Origin: Narthecium ossifragum
Taxonomy: Eukaryota; Streptophyta; Magnoliopsida; Dioscoreales; Nartheciaceae
Length of the DNA: 64,000 nt
Assembly: GCA_963920575.1 (NCBI GenBank)
Contig: OY986966.1
Coordinates: 9,092,048-9,156,047, forward strand
Reading direction: 5' to 3'
Below, in pieces: positions 20,834-31,967 of this stretch. Each line of letters begins with the position of its first letter. Position 1 is the stretch's first letter. The notes under the pieces are model-generated. The model was not told the origin of the DNA. It did no database searches and was given only the letters and a program-made list of their open reading frames with translations. Made by a program: the position numbers and the translations under genes.

Positions 20834-21267
20834 TCCGCTACTCCACACTAGTTAAACAATGATGAAAAGGATTAGAAGGAGGGGAAGAATAGGAAGAGGA
20901 AGTGGATGGTTGGAGTTGAGGCGTCTCCATCATAATTGGGAGAGATGACCTGCAAAATAGTAAAATAAGCTCTTTAAGACTGAACGAGAAACTAAAAACC
21001 GATTAAAACCCCCCATAATCGTGCGTGTAAAGAAGGGTATTTTCATCGGAACATTGATGGCCAGGGAGGGTATTTATGGAAATAAAAAAAAGCATCCAAC
21101 GAAAACTTCCAGAGAATATTCTCCCTTTTATTATAGATAGGAATAGAGATAGAATAGATACACACTGGATTGGCATCGTGGCAAGCCTATTAGGTCCATT
21201 TTAACTCGATCGGACTTGCTATAAAGAAAAAAAGTAGGAGAGATTCACTATTGCAGGGATGCAATAA
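20834..21267. other. Upstream region of the putative minus-strand gene
   Basis: No coding features. TC-rich leader on the minus strand (20870-20930), then AT-rich DNA. A MITE TSD copy (GATGCAATAA) ends at 21267. Confidence 0.4.
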
Positions 21268-21478
21268 AAATTTGTTGTCAAATAGGACCTCCGATGTCCA
21301 CATTTGTCAGAATGAAACCCCCAGTTGTTTTTTTGCAACAGAGGACCCCAACTTAGTTTATCCCGGTTTTACCCTTACCTCACATAAACTAAGTTTGGGG
21401 TCCTCTGCTGTAGAAAAACAACCAGGGGTCTCATTCTGCCAAATATGGACATCGGAGGTCCTATTTGGAAACAAATTC
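21268..21478. mobile_element. Fold-back MITE, 10-bp TSD GATGCAATAA
   Basis: A 211-bp near-palindrome. The arm at 21268-21361 (CAAATAGGACCTCCGATGTCC...) is the inverted complement of 21385-21478, with a short centre (CCGGTTTTACCC). The direct repeat GATGCAATAA flanks it at 21258-21267 and 21479-21488. A 9-10-bp duplication and long arms suggest a Mutator-type MITE. Confidence 0.85.
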
Positions 21479-21507
21479 GATGCAATAACTTTTGCTATTG
21501 CAGGCCC

Positions 21508-21817
21508 ACCGATTCTGGGATTTGGGGGGCCTCAAGTGAGTTAGTAACCTGAGGCCCTCAGGCCGATCATTTGAATGAACATCAAGATTTTAATTGAGTG
21601 GGGCCAAGCGCGCTGAAAAGCGATGCCCGCCGGCCATTAGGTGACCGGTCTCAAGATCAAGTGCCACCCATCATCTGATCGGATTGGATCGCTGGCGGCT
21701 GGGATGGCGACGGCGCTGCTGCTGGGGGGAAGAAGGGCGAGGGTACGAGCTGAATCGGCGGCTAAACCATTAATGGAAGCACCACCAAGAGCAAGAGGGG
21801 CGCCTCTCTACTCACTG
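21508..21817 (+). repeat. Left arm of a ~300-bp inverted repeat around the LRR fragments
   Basis: Blocks here (TTAGTAAC, AGATTTTAATTGAG, GGGGCCAAG, CAAGTGCCACCCATCATC, GCTGGGATGGCGACGG, CTCTCTACTCA) recur in order and inverted at 36802-37088. The outermost part (GGCCTCAAGTGAG) matches 38457-38505 inverted. Long arms enclosing gene fragments are typical of Pack-MULEs; a 9-bp TSD was not found. Confidence 0.65.
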
Positions 21818-21895
21818 AAATTGTTGTACTTGAATAAATGTCCAAAGTTTGCCAGTCTGCCCCTGCCCTCTTCACTAGAGAAGTTGACCATCGAT
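21818..21895 (+). pseudogene. NBS-LRR gene fragment, upstream part
   Basis: The plus-strand frame reads L-K-L-L-Y-L-N-K-C-P-K, then L-P-L-P-S-S-L-E-K-L-T-I-D, a leucine-rich repeat of the coiled-coil NBS-LRR type. It is interrupted at 21895 by a family-A LTR. The matching C-terminal end is at 35965-36282. Confidence 0.65.
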
Positions 21896-22307
21896 TGTCG
21901 CACCCCGACCCGTGAAGGCCCAACCGAGCCGTTGGGCCGGGCGATGCGAACCGAAATCTAACTAAATATGGAATAATTTTGGCGAGGGTTCCCTCTAGCT
22001 TATTTGTTTCTCTAAACATTTCACAAGTACCCGAAATTAACAATAATTAACAACCTCAAAAGATATAATATAATAACATTTCAAAACCTCAAATGTTACA
22101 TTCATATACATCACACTCCCGTAGGAGGCTTTCTAAACAGAAAAGGTGCAGATGACGATCACCGCTCCTCAAGCACCACCAGACGCCACCGCGTCACCAA
22201 ACACATGCCCGGTAGGGGCCACTGAAAAAGAGCTAACGCCTACACCAGCAAAACGCAGTCCGGGTAGGAGTGAACACTAAGCACAATAGGGTTCTACACT
22301 ACGACAC

Positions 22308-23886
22308 TGATAAGTCACAAAATATGCATAATTCACCCATTCAACCGAGCTTCGTTAGTTCTCAAACAATGCATTTTTAATATCTTTTCATATGGTTTCA
22401 GGTACAAGAGCTTACAAAGAGAGTTGCTTCGATTTCGAGCCAAAAGACATCAATTACACAGAATCAGCCATATTCGGATGGATCCAAAATATTTGGATCG
22501 ATCCCAAAAGTCTGGACCGATCCAGAACCCTCTTCCAGGGAGCCATGACTCTCTGTTACACATTGGATCGATCCAGACCTGTAATGTATCGATCCATAAT
22601 ATTTGGATCGATCCCAAAAGTCTGGATCGATCCAAAACCCTTTTCCAGGGAGCCATGACTCTCTGTTGCACATTGGATCGATCCAAACTCACAGTGCATC
22701 GATTCAAGCTGTTAGAAACTCAATTATTTACATCTTGGATCGATCCAAACCTATTTTGGAATCGATCCAAGACCGACTGACAGGTAAAAACGGACGGTTC
22801 AGATCTAATCTGATGGTCCACGACCTAAGGCCTATAAATAGGGCTTTTGGCTCTTATTTTTGGATCTTTTCTTCACCTTTTCTCCAGCCTTCTTCCCCCT
22901 TAGAGAGAGAGATTTAGAGCTTTGAGGGTGGATTTTGATGAAGAAGATGGGTAAAGCCTCCTCTTCCATGGATCTCCTACCCAAGATGAGTAGCTAAATT
23001 CCTTTTCCTTGAGAATTTCGTGATGTCTTAGGTCTTTTTCTTAGATTTCTCTTTTGATTCTTGATGTATTAACTCTTGTGAGATGGTATTTGTATAAATT
23101 CACATGTAATTCCATATTTCTTTAATGAATTCCATTATTAAATGATTGAATACCTCTTTTTGCATGTAATTGCTTGAGAATTATACACTCGCTAGATGTT
23201 TGATTTAATTCCCCAAAGAAGAGGTTATGCTAGAATCATAACCAACTCTAGGAGATGAATCCTTGATCTATGGATAGGATCTTGAGGTGCTAGAACCACC
23301 CCAAGCCAAAGCTATACTACCTACCATTCTTGACTTAGATGGGGGATTGGATTGAGGTATTAAACCCATCTCAATCTAAGACCTTATTCATACAAAGCCT
23401 TGATCCTTTGCCAACGATATGACCTTAGGCCGGTGATTGTTGAGCTATGATCGAATGAAAGCCTCGATCATGAATCTTAACCTTGTAATTCACGCGATGA
23501 TATGATCCTAACCCGATATCTCATTAGCGACGAGCGATACTAATCCTACGCTCGTCGATCTCCTATTTTGACCATCTCATTGAAGTGTCATGCATCTTGA
23601 TTCATAAAGAATATATTTAGACCTTAATTCGGATCGGAATTCCCTAGGACTTCTTTCTCGATAAATCTTAGCCTTAATTCCTTTTAGAATACTTTAGTTA
23701 CAAAACTCAAAATCAATCCAATTGTTTCCAACTATTGTAGAGATTATATTGCATTTGTAGTTTGACCGTCTAATTCCTTGATGATTCGACCCGTGCTTCC
23801 GCTAACTACGTTGTAGTTAAGTAGTAGTTTGGTAATTTATTTTGATCGTCTTTGATATACTTAGCGACACATTTCAAGGCGCGTCA
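22308..23886 (+). mobile_element. Solo LTR 'D' (Athila-type), TSD GACAC/GACGC
   Basis: 1579 bp starting TGATAAGTCACAAAATATGC and ending AAGGCGCGTCA. Flanks GACAC (22303-22307) and GACGC (23887-23891) are a TSD with one change. It carries a TATAAATAGGGC box at 22832-22843 and a dense cluster of GGATCGATCC motifs (22480-22770). The ends and organisation resemble the LTRs at 12836, 27131 and 30356. Confidence 0.85.
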
Positions 23887-23907
23887 GACGCACAGAAAAG
23901 AGGGAAC

Positions 23908-24883
23908 TGAAGGTCCAAGGGAAGGGGGGTGAATTGGACCTTTTTGCGGAAAGACAATAAATGAAAACCTAGATATAAAGCTAGAAGACTAGTATGCTTG
24001 TTTAGATATGAAAGCAATGCATAAAGCAATTAATGAATGAAGAGTTAGGAGACTTGCACCAGATTTATAGCGGTTCGGCAAACCTTGCCTACGTCCACTT
24101 CACTCAAGGTACTCCTTGAGGTTCCACTATTTGTAAATTCCCTTACAAGTTTTCCCACCAAGCTTCCGGGTGCTTGGCAACCTTACAAATCCTCGAACAA
24201 CTGCTGGAGCTCCCCCTCAAGCTTTCGGGTGCTTGAGAACCTTACAAATCACTCCAAGCTCTCTCTTGGATATTTCTCTCAAAGTCTACTTCACAACCTG
24301 AAGTAGGTTTACAAAGATTAAAGCTCTCAAAAGAAGACTAAAACTTGTTACAATGTAAACTAATATCTCTCTTAGCCTTACCCCAAGTTTGCTGTATCTT
24401 CTCATATATACTTGAGTTTTAGGGCCTCAAAAAATAGCTTCCAACGGCTATTTTCTGTTTTTGTAACGGCTAGTTTCTGGGCTCACGGTCGACCGTCGCA
24501 TCGTCCGTGACATCGTCCGTCAGCCTCTCTCAAGAAAATGGCTTCCCAGGGTCGATGCTCGAATCGACCGTCGCTTCTTTCTTTTCTTCATAAAAGCTTC
24601 ACGGGCAATCCACGGATCGACCGTCGCGCCTCACGGTCGATCCACGGATCGACCGTCGCATCTCACGGATGCATCCGCGCATCATCCGTCAACTCCATGG
24701 ATGCATCCATGCATCATCCGTCAACTCCCCAGATGCATCCATGCATCATCCGTCAGCTCAATAATATCTCAAATATGAAAGTTAAAGCTTATTATCAACA
24801 TATATTTTATCACATATATATTTTAACACTTAGAAACATATTGGCATCATCAAAACATAATCAAAACGTCATTAGGGCTAACA
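23908..24883 (+). mobile_element. Solo LTR 'C', second copy, TSD GGAAC
   Basis: TGAAGGTCCAAGGGAAGG...GGGCTAACA with a perfect TSD GGAAC at 23903-23907 and 24884-24888. It is the inverse of 4418-5446. Palindrome-like GGTCGACC/GGATCGACC and TGCATC motifs lie at 24485-24760. It inserted in the family-A LTR next to solo LTR D. Confidence 0.9.
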
Positions 24884-26676
24884 GGAACACAATAGTATCA
24901 CCCCCAAGCTAGGCCTAGGTGTGCTACGGGGTCTCATAACCCCACCAGTGCCTCTAGGTATCCAACCATGGTCACCCTAACGAACTGGGCCAATCCCGGA
25001 AACACCTAGTACAATAGGAAGTAGACACTGCTGGGCACAACAAGTTTCTGCCTGGCAGGCACACCCTCTGTCCAAGGATGAAACAATGACACTGGCTGCA
25101 CCCTCAGCACCTGGCTCGAGGCCGACATGACCTCTGAATCATCGATCAACATGTATTCAAGTCATATAAGCCTATCATCAAGATTGACAGAATACTACCA
25201 TCCAACCTGGACCATGCTACCCGCCACGGTCCTAAAGCTAAATCCGAGCTACCCGAAAGCCTCGGATCGACGATCAACCCATCGCCCACGCCCTATCCTT
25301 ATGCATCTAATACGTAATCAAAAAATGCATGCTATGATCATGCGCATGTAAGAAGTAAACATGCAACAATATGATACTGACCGCTGCCAGCCAATCCACA
25401 GCGGGTCCCAGCATTACGATGGTACCACGATCATCAACCGTGAACCCCTGCAACGGGAAGCAACCCCGAAAACTCAGATGAACATAAATAATATTATTTA
25501 ATCTCCAAGATCCTCTAATTCGAGGATCAGCAACCTCATCGATCCGACGTCCAAATGACGTCGGATTCGAGAGCCAATTTAGACAAACATAGGAAAACAT
25601 ACTTGGATCAACATATCCAAAATCGACAAACATCCGACGGCTCGATTACCGGGAAAGCTCTAATCAAAACCGTTAACTTCACTAATTACCTTTAAATGCC
25701 GCAACGCAGCCCATCCGTAGGAAAAGCATAACAATTCATAAGAAAATCATAAAATTATGAAACTGGTTGCAGCTGAGAGTAGATCCAAAGATCTCCAACT
25801 CTCATGTTCATCATAAATCAATATCAAGCATGTACAAACCGAAAACCACATCGTAAACCGGCTATTCCAAGTTTAAACATGCTAAAATCCTACTAAAAAT
25901 TCAATCAAATCATATGAAACTCAAACCATAAATTAAGCTAACCAAGATGCACACAAAAACACCAAGAACATCCAGATCTACCGCTAGATTAAGAGAAAAC
26001 CCCTATTAAACCCAAGTAGGAAGAAACCTACCGGACTAAGCAAACCTCGGCTGAATCCTCGCTATGCGAGTACCAAATCGGCTTCAAACCAAGCCACGGA
26101 TCTTCCTCACACTGCAACGAATCCAACGAGCCCTCAAGCACTCAAAATGATGGTCGGAGGAGCGAGAACCAATGGGAAGAAGGTGGCAGCCGAAAACAGG
26201 GGAAACAGAGCCGCGGGAAAGAAGAAGGAAGAAGAAGAAAGAAGGAGGAAGAAGAAGGAAGGAGGAAGAAGCCGGGAAGAGAGCAAGAAGGAGGAAGAGG
26301 ATAAGGGAGAGGTGAGAAGAATTTTCTTCTCACCTCTGACAGCGAAGAGCGACAGCCAACGGCGATCGTCTATTCAGAAACCCCCCGCCTCAACTTCCTG
26401 GCAGAAGAAGATCGATCTCCTTAGCAAGGGAAGATCGATCTCTTTCGTCCAGAAAGTGAAACTTGGGTTAAAACACAAGCCCAAGCTCGGATCTTTCAAT
26501 CCTGAGTCCACCTAACCGTTCTAATCAAACACTAACACAAATATAGTCAGTGTGTGCACACACGGGTGTGAAACAAACCGACAATGCGCAATTTACCAAA
26601 TTGCCCTTGTGGTCCACAACGAGACACGGGCCTGACCCAAGCGATCGACTCAGGAGTAGAGGGACATGTCCTCACA

Positions 26677-27130
26677 TCCTAATACCCTTAAAGGAAATCT
26701 CGTCCCGAGATTTGATAAAGGTAGAGCTCGGAAACAACAAAGTAGCTACACTAGAAGACATGATAAGAGGTCCCTCGAGAAGGAAACAAATGCGGATACT
26801 CCTGTCGCATGCGCGCCTCGCGCTCCCAGGTAATCTCCTCGACGCCTCTATGCCTCCACAGTACCTTGACCAAGGAAATCATCTTTCCCCGCAAGACCTG
26901 ATCCCTCCGGTCAATTACCCGAACTGGCTGCTCAACGAACGTCGCGTCTGTCTCAAGCTCGATGTCATCCATCCTGATGATATGAGACTGGTCTGGGTGA
27001 TACTTTCTCAACATCGACACGTGAAAAGCCGGATGCACATATGACATATGCTAAGGAAGATCCAAACGGTAAGCTACCTCGCCAATCCTCTCTAGGATCT
27101 CGAATGGCCCGACGAACCTCGGCGCCAACT
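26677..27130 (-). pseudogene. Family-A gypsy integrase C-terminus
   Basis: The minus-strand frame shows L-A-P-R-F-V-G-P-F-E-I-L-E-R-I-G-E-V-A-Y-R-L, then H-P-A-F-H-V-S-M-L-R-K-Y-H-P-D, V-D-D-type I-E-L-E-T-D, and the end W-E-R-E-A-R-M-R-Q-E-Y-P. The last 98 codons (27047-26751) are open. It lies directly upstream of the 3' LTR. The 5' side is cut at 27130 by an Athila-type LTR piece, so no polymerase remains. Confidence 0.82.
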
Positions 27131-27972
27131 CTATTAACAGTAAAACCGTATTTATGAGATCATGTATCGAGAAGTTTATAAGAATCAAAACAAAGAAAAA
27201 CCAAAACTACACTAGGGTTTCATGAATAATCCTAAGTACAAGAATTAGCAACTCATCTTTTGGATGAAAGCCATCGGGTTAGAATAGGAAGCTGTCACCA
27301 TCCACATCCTCTCCATCTTCTTCTTCCTCCTCCAAAGATTGTCAAAACGATGCAAAATTCGGCTAGAAAATGCCTTTAAATAGGGAAACCCTCAACTTGG
27401 ACTTAAGAGTCCTATCTAGACTTAAACTTTGACTTTCCTCTTTTCGTATTTCAACTCCTATTCAGGATTCCGACTTTAACTCAATTCTGACACTAATTGG
27501 CTTGGAATCTGAGAAAGTCTTAAACAGGAAAGTTCTAGATCTTCAAGTCTTCTGTCATATACAAATTATTTTACAAGATTCTAATTACTATAGAATATTT
27601 GGAGAATATGCTTCTCAGCTTCGACGGAGCAGTTTTCTAGCAGCTGTGTATCTTGATCTTCTTCAAAACTGGAATCAATCTATCAATAATATCACAAAGT
27701 GTCCAACATGAAAGTTGTAGCTCTTGAAGCCTTATATCATATCATAAATTTTCCGAATATTTAGACTTATACTGAATATCTGGCGATTATTCTCCTGATA
27801 GGCGACGAAGTAGACTTTATCACATAAATCCATATTTTTAGCTGAATTTCTTATATTTTTTCTCAAATCATGATTAAACATGAAGTCAACTAACAAACTA
27901 TTAAATACAACTACTCTAGGCCTAACAAAGGTAATTTAAGGGGTTTAATTACGAATATTTAGTGACTCATCA
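27131..27972 (-). mobile_element. Athila-type LTR fragment 'G' (minus strand)
   Basis: Ends GACTCATCA on the plus strand, i.e. starts TGATGAGTCACTAAAT on the minus strand, like the other Athila-type LTRs. Only 842 bp; the left side abuts the integrase at 27130 without a recognisable LTR end. No TSD was found. Confidence 0.6.
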
Positions 27973-29690
27973 GAGGTGCTCCACGACGAGGAGGAAGCCA
28001 TCTTTCCAGTGGTTTTGCGGCTGGTTTAGCGTAGAACGGTAGGTTACTACACTTCATCCTTATTTAAGTGTTCTAGGATGGTTAGATATTTGAATTTCTT
28101 GTTTCTTTGTTTTAGATGTTGCTTGTAGACTTGCCAAGTATCTGATCTAAGTTTGGAGTGATTTAGTTTGGTTTTGATTCGGATTTGAGTTAGTTTTCCA
28201 GGGTTCATTTCCGAATTTCTGTTCTTCATTGAAGCTGTATGTTTGAGCCCATTTTAGAGGGACTTTACATGCATGATCTTAGTTGGTCTTCAACATTAAA
28301 GTTGTAGATCTCTGAGTCTACTTTCAAACCCAATTGATTTCATATTTTTCCGATTTTTCTACGATATTTGGTGATTTTTATTCCAAGCTGTATCATAACA
28401 GAGTTTTTGTGAATAGTGCCTCGCGGTCAATCCACAGATCAACCCCCAGACTACACAGTCGACTGTGAGCCTTAAAATCAGCAGAATAACACCTCAGTGT
28501 TGATTCGTTGATCTACCGTCAACCTTCACTTCTCCATGATCGACCGTGACATCGACCGCCAGCCTTAGAACAGTGATTTTTATGGCTCTTTGATCATGTT
28601 TCTTTCATGATAGATAGCCAATGATGTTAGGGATCATGCAAACTATTATCAGTGGATTTTTGTCAGGGTTGCTTCTCGTTGCAGGTTTTTCTCTCCGAGC
28701 TGGCTGGCAGCTGGTGGTGTTACCGCTGCAGCAGTTCCTTGGCTTATTTACCTGTTCACCACCCTGTTCCGGTTGCGTGCCGAGTCTAGACTTTGTTTTA
28801 TTATCATCACATATGTTGCATGTTTATCTGTTTTCCCCTGCGTGGGTACATAGCATGCATTCTGTTTGTGCATTAGATGCATAAGTATAGAGCGTTGGTG
28901 ATGGGTTGATCGCCGATCCGAGGCTTTCGGGTAGCTTGGATTTAGCTTTAGGACCGTGGAGGGTGGCAAGGTCTAGGTTGGATTGTAGTATTCAACCGAT
29001 ATCGATGATAGGCTTAGATGACTTGGATACATTTTGATCGATGATTTAGAGGTCGTGTCGGCCTCGAGCCAGGTGTTAAGGGTGCAGCCAGTGTCGTTGT
29101 TTCATCCTTGGGCAGAGGGTGTGCCTGCCCGGCAGAGACTTGTCCTACCCAGTAGTGTCTCCGTCCTGCTGTACTAGGTGTTTTCGGGATGGGCCCAGTT
29201 CGTTAGGATGACCATGGTTGGATACCTAGAGACACTGGTGGGGTTATGGGACCCCGTAGCACACCTAGGCCTAGCTTGGGGGCGACACTGTTGAGTTCCC
29301 TCCTTTCTATGTGTCATACTGTAGAACCCTACTGAGCTTAGTGCTCACTCATACCCGGGCTGCGTTTTGCATGTGCATGCGTTAGCTCTTCTTCAATGGC
29401 CCCTACCGGGCAGGTGTTTGGTGACGCGGCGGCGTCCGGCGGTGCTTGATGAGCAGTGATCGTCTTCTACACCCTTTTTGTTTAAATAGTCTCCTACGAG
29501 AGTATGTTGTATAAATGTAAACCCTTTTGAGGATTTGAATATTATATTATATCTTTTGAGGTTGTTGATTATTGTTAAATAAGGGTGTTTATGAAATGTT
29601 TAGGAAAACCAGTAAGCTAGAGGGAACCATCGCCAAAATTATTCCGTATTTAGTTAGGTTCCGGTTCGTGTCGCCCAGCCTGGTTGGGTC
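27973..29690 (+). mobile_element. Family-A LTR (plus strand), both ends missing
   Basis: Contains family-A blocks in order, from the part seen at 12100 onward to GTTCCGGTTCGTGTCGCCC. It stops at about 29690 inside CCTGGTTGGG, before the terminal CGGGGCGCGACA, and continues directly into gag of a different element. GATCGACCGTC-type motifs lie at 28430-28560. Confidence 0.78.
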
Positions 29691-30355
29691 CATCCAAGAT
29701 TTACAAATAAGTGTTCACAATCTAACTCAACAAAGCACGCGAACCAATGCTAGGCTAGGTGCACTTGTGGCCTACCGCCATAGGGGAGATGATTACTCTA
29801 AGAACCATGTGTCTCACATTGATGGCCTAGATATGGAAGATGAGAAAATTCCCGTTAATAATGACGTTGAACCCTTTCAAAATCGCATTCGTAATTATCA
29901 ACATGACAGAGACCCAAGACCACATGATCGACATCGTAGACGTGAGTTTCGAGATCCCGATGAGGATGTTATGCGAAACATTCGAGTCGAAGCCCCCACT
30001 TTCGATAGTCGTCTGGACCCGAGGGCTTTTACTGATTGGCTACACGAAATTGAGCATTTCTTTGAGTCGGTCAACTTGCCTGATGACAGAAAGGTTAGGT
30101 TTGCTCAAATGAAGCTTGTTGGGCAAGCAAAGCTCTTTTGGCACAACACTCAATTGCTCACGTGTAGGAGACACCAGCCACCCATAGTTCACTTGGGATG
30201 AAATGAAAGCCTAGCTTAAAGAAAAGTACCTTCCTGCAAATTATCAGGATGAATTGATAGATCAATGGAACAACATTAGCCAAGGTAACCTCCCATTAGC
30301 AGATTATATCGCACAGTTTGAGGTCGCGGTGCAGTACAACATAAGAGAGGTCGAA
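29691..30355 (+). pseudogene. Gag of chromodomain Ty3 element 'E'
   Basis: The open frame to 30201 contains a typical retrotransposon gag core: F-D-S-R-L-D-P-R-A-F-T-D-W-L-H-E-I-E-H-F-F, then D-D-R-K-V-R-F-A-Q-M-K-L-V-G-Q-A-K-L-F-W. After a frameshift near 30190 it continues with K-Y-L-P, L-I-D-Q-W-N and N-L-P-L-A-D-Y-I-A-Q-F-E to 30355. The 5' LTR, primer site and Gag start are missing: the frame begins at the junction with a family-A LTR. The zinc knuckle is also missing, where solo LTR F now lies. Confidence 0.8.
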
Positions 30356-31967
30356 TGTACATAGCATGCATTCTTTTGGCTCAAATGTGTCACGCACAGC
30401 GGTCGCGGTCCAGTACAACATAAGAGAGGTCGAACCCACAGAGAGACAAGCAGGAAAGATCCAGAAATACAGATAATAATATATTGAAGACAATCGAGAA
30501 CTTAATAATTAACTAAATTAGATCAAACGATTTAATTATAATGTAAGGTTAACTAAAGATATCATGATTTTGATAAGGGTAGGCTTCAGGAATCATTTCA
30601 CTCGGATTTAGGTTCTTCTTCTACCAACGGTTCATATAATACTCGGTTAAGGGATTCACATCCCAATTACCTTAACAAGAAGATATAGAATTATGAATCT
30701 AATAAAATATAACTGTCTCTTTCTATGTTTGGTTCTTCTCGTTGTAACCCTAACTTCGTCCTACCATATTCTAAGAATACACGATACCGGCTGTCACTAC
30801 AGGCAATGCATAGCAAAGATTCCTCGGGATAGAGCCCCAACCTTGTCTTACCAGATCCCTAAGAATAAACAATACCAGCTGTCACTACGGGCAATGCATA
30901 GCAAAGGTTTCGCGAGACTCGATAGGAGAATCAAAAGAGATAACTATGGGATCACAATATCATAAAAGAAGCATGACTGGATTTATAATAATGTTTAACC
31001 ACAAAGCAATTTGTAAAGACCCAATACATAAATAGAGTTTAACAATAAAGATTAAAACTATGAACCATTGTTGGAGAAGAAGCCCTAGTCCTCGCTAGAT
31101 TATCCGTCCGCCATGCCCGCGGCTTAGTCGGCCATGGATGGAGATGTCTCCATCTTCTTCCTTTATAAAACGTCCAGAAAAGAGCCTCCAGAAACATCCA
31201 AGAAGCCCCCTTATATAAGGACATGAAACCCTAGCTTTTATTTCAGCGTTTGGATTAAATCTGATGGCTCGTATTCAGATCCGCCCGAGTAAGATCGATC
31301 CTTCCTTAAGTGTAGGATCGATCTTTTGAAATCAACATCTTCAATTTCTGGCTGCGCCTGAGGAAGATCGATCCTTCCTTATGTGTAGGATCGATCTTTC
31401 TCAGTTGGAGGGATAGTTGGAGGGATAGTTGGATCGATCCTTCTCAGTTGGAGGGATAGTAGGATGGATCGGTCTCAGTAGGATCGATCCTTCCATAGAA
31501 GGAGGATCGATCCTTCTCCTCAAAATTCTCGAGTGAAAGGAGAATCGATCATTCTGTGATCATCAGAAAAGTGGGTGTCCTGTTAGGTCTGTCTGCATAA
31601 AAGGATCGATCCTTCTAGCGAACAGGATCGATCCGTTTTTCCTGTGTATTTACTGTTCTGTCATCCAGACTGCGCCATCGGTACTAATATTACCATAACT
31701 TCCTCTAGAAAACTAAGAATCACGAACCGTAAAATTCTCCAGAAACTAGACTTCAAGAGCTTTCCAACCATGTATGGCACATCATATGGTTCATTCCAAA
31801 AAGGTACAATTTTGGCGTTAAAGACCTATCTTTGCTTCAAATTCCTGCATAATACAAATAACTTTGTGAAGCAACATTTACGAACGAAATCATCTATATT
31901 AATCATGAAAACTAAGCAAATAAGCTGCTCTTAGTCATGTTCAGAGTGCACTTTCATGCACTCATCA
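30356..31967 (-). mobile_element. Athila-type solo LTR 'F' inside element E
   Basis: Plus strand TGTACATAGCATGC...TGCACTCATCA; minus strand starts TGATGAGTGCATG. It contains, inverted, the block found in the Athila-like LTR at 13040-13160 (GGTTGGAAAG...CTTGAAGTCTAG). AAGATCGATCC/AGGATCGATCC motifs cluster at 31285-31640. An internal direct repeat of about 100 bp occupies 30750-30910. There is no TSD: Gag before and protease after are not contiguous, so the insertion is associated with a deletion in element E. Confidence 0.75.

Larger units (their letters stand above)
21896..26676 (-). mobile_element. Family-A LTR (minus strand) interrupted by two solo LTRs
   Basis: It starts TGTCGCACCCCGACCCG and ends GGACATGTCCTCACA. 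Removing solo LTR D (22308-23886) and solo LTR C (23908-24883) with one TSD copy each leaves about 2.2 kb, the longest family-A LTR in the window. It is the 3' LTR of a minus-strand element: its integrase end adjoins at 26677. Features on the minus strand include a pyrimidine-rich stretch (26150-26330) and AAGATCGATCTC motifs at 26405-26445. Confidence 0.85.

Noticed and set aside
22392..22917. Overlapping ORFs with repeated Leu-Asp-Arg-Ser units
   Set aside because: The repeats are translations of the GGATCGATCC palindrome cluster in solo LTR D.
21896..29690. The two family-A LTRs at 21896-26676 and 27973-29690 as the LTR pair of one element
   Set aside because: They are in opposite orientation and the sequence between them is only an integrase end plus a different LTR.
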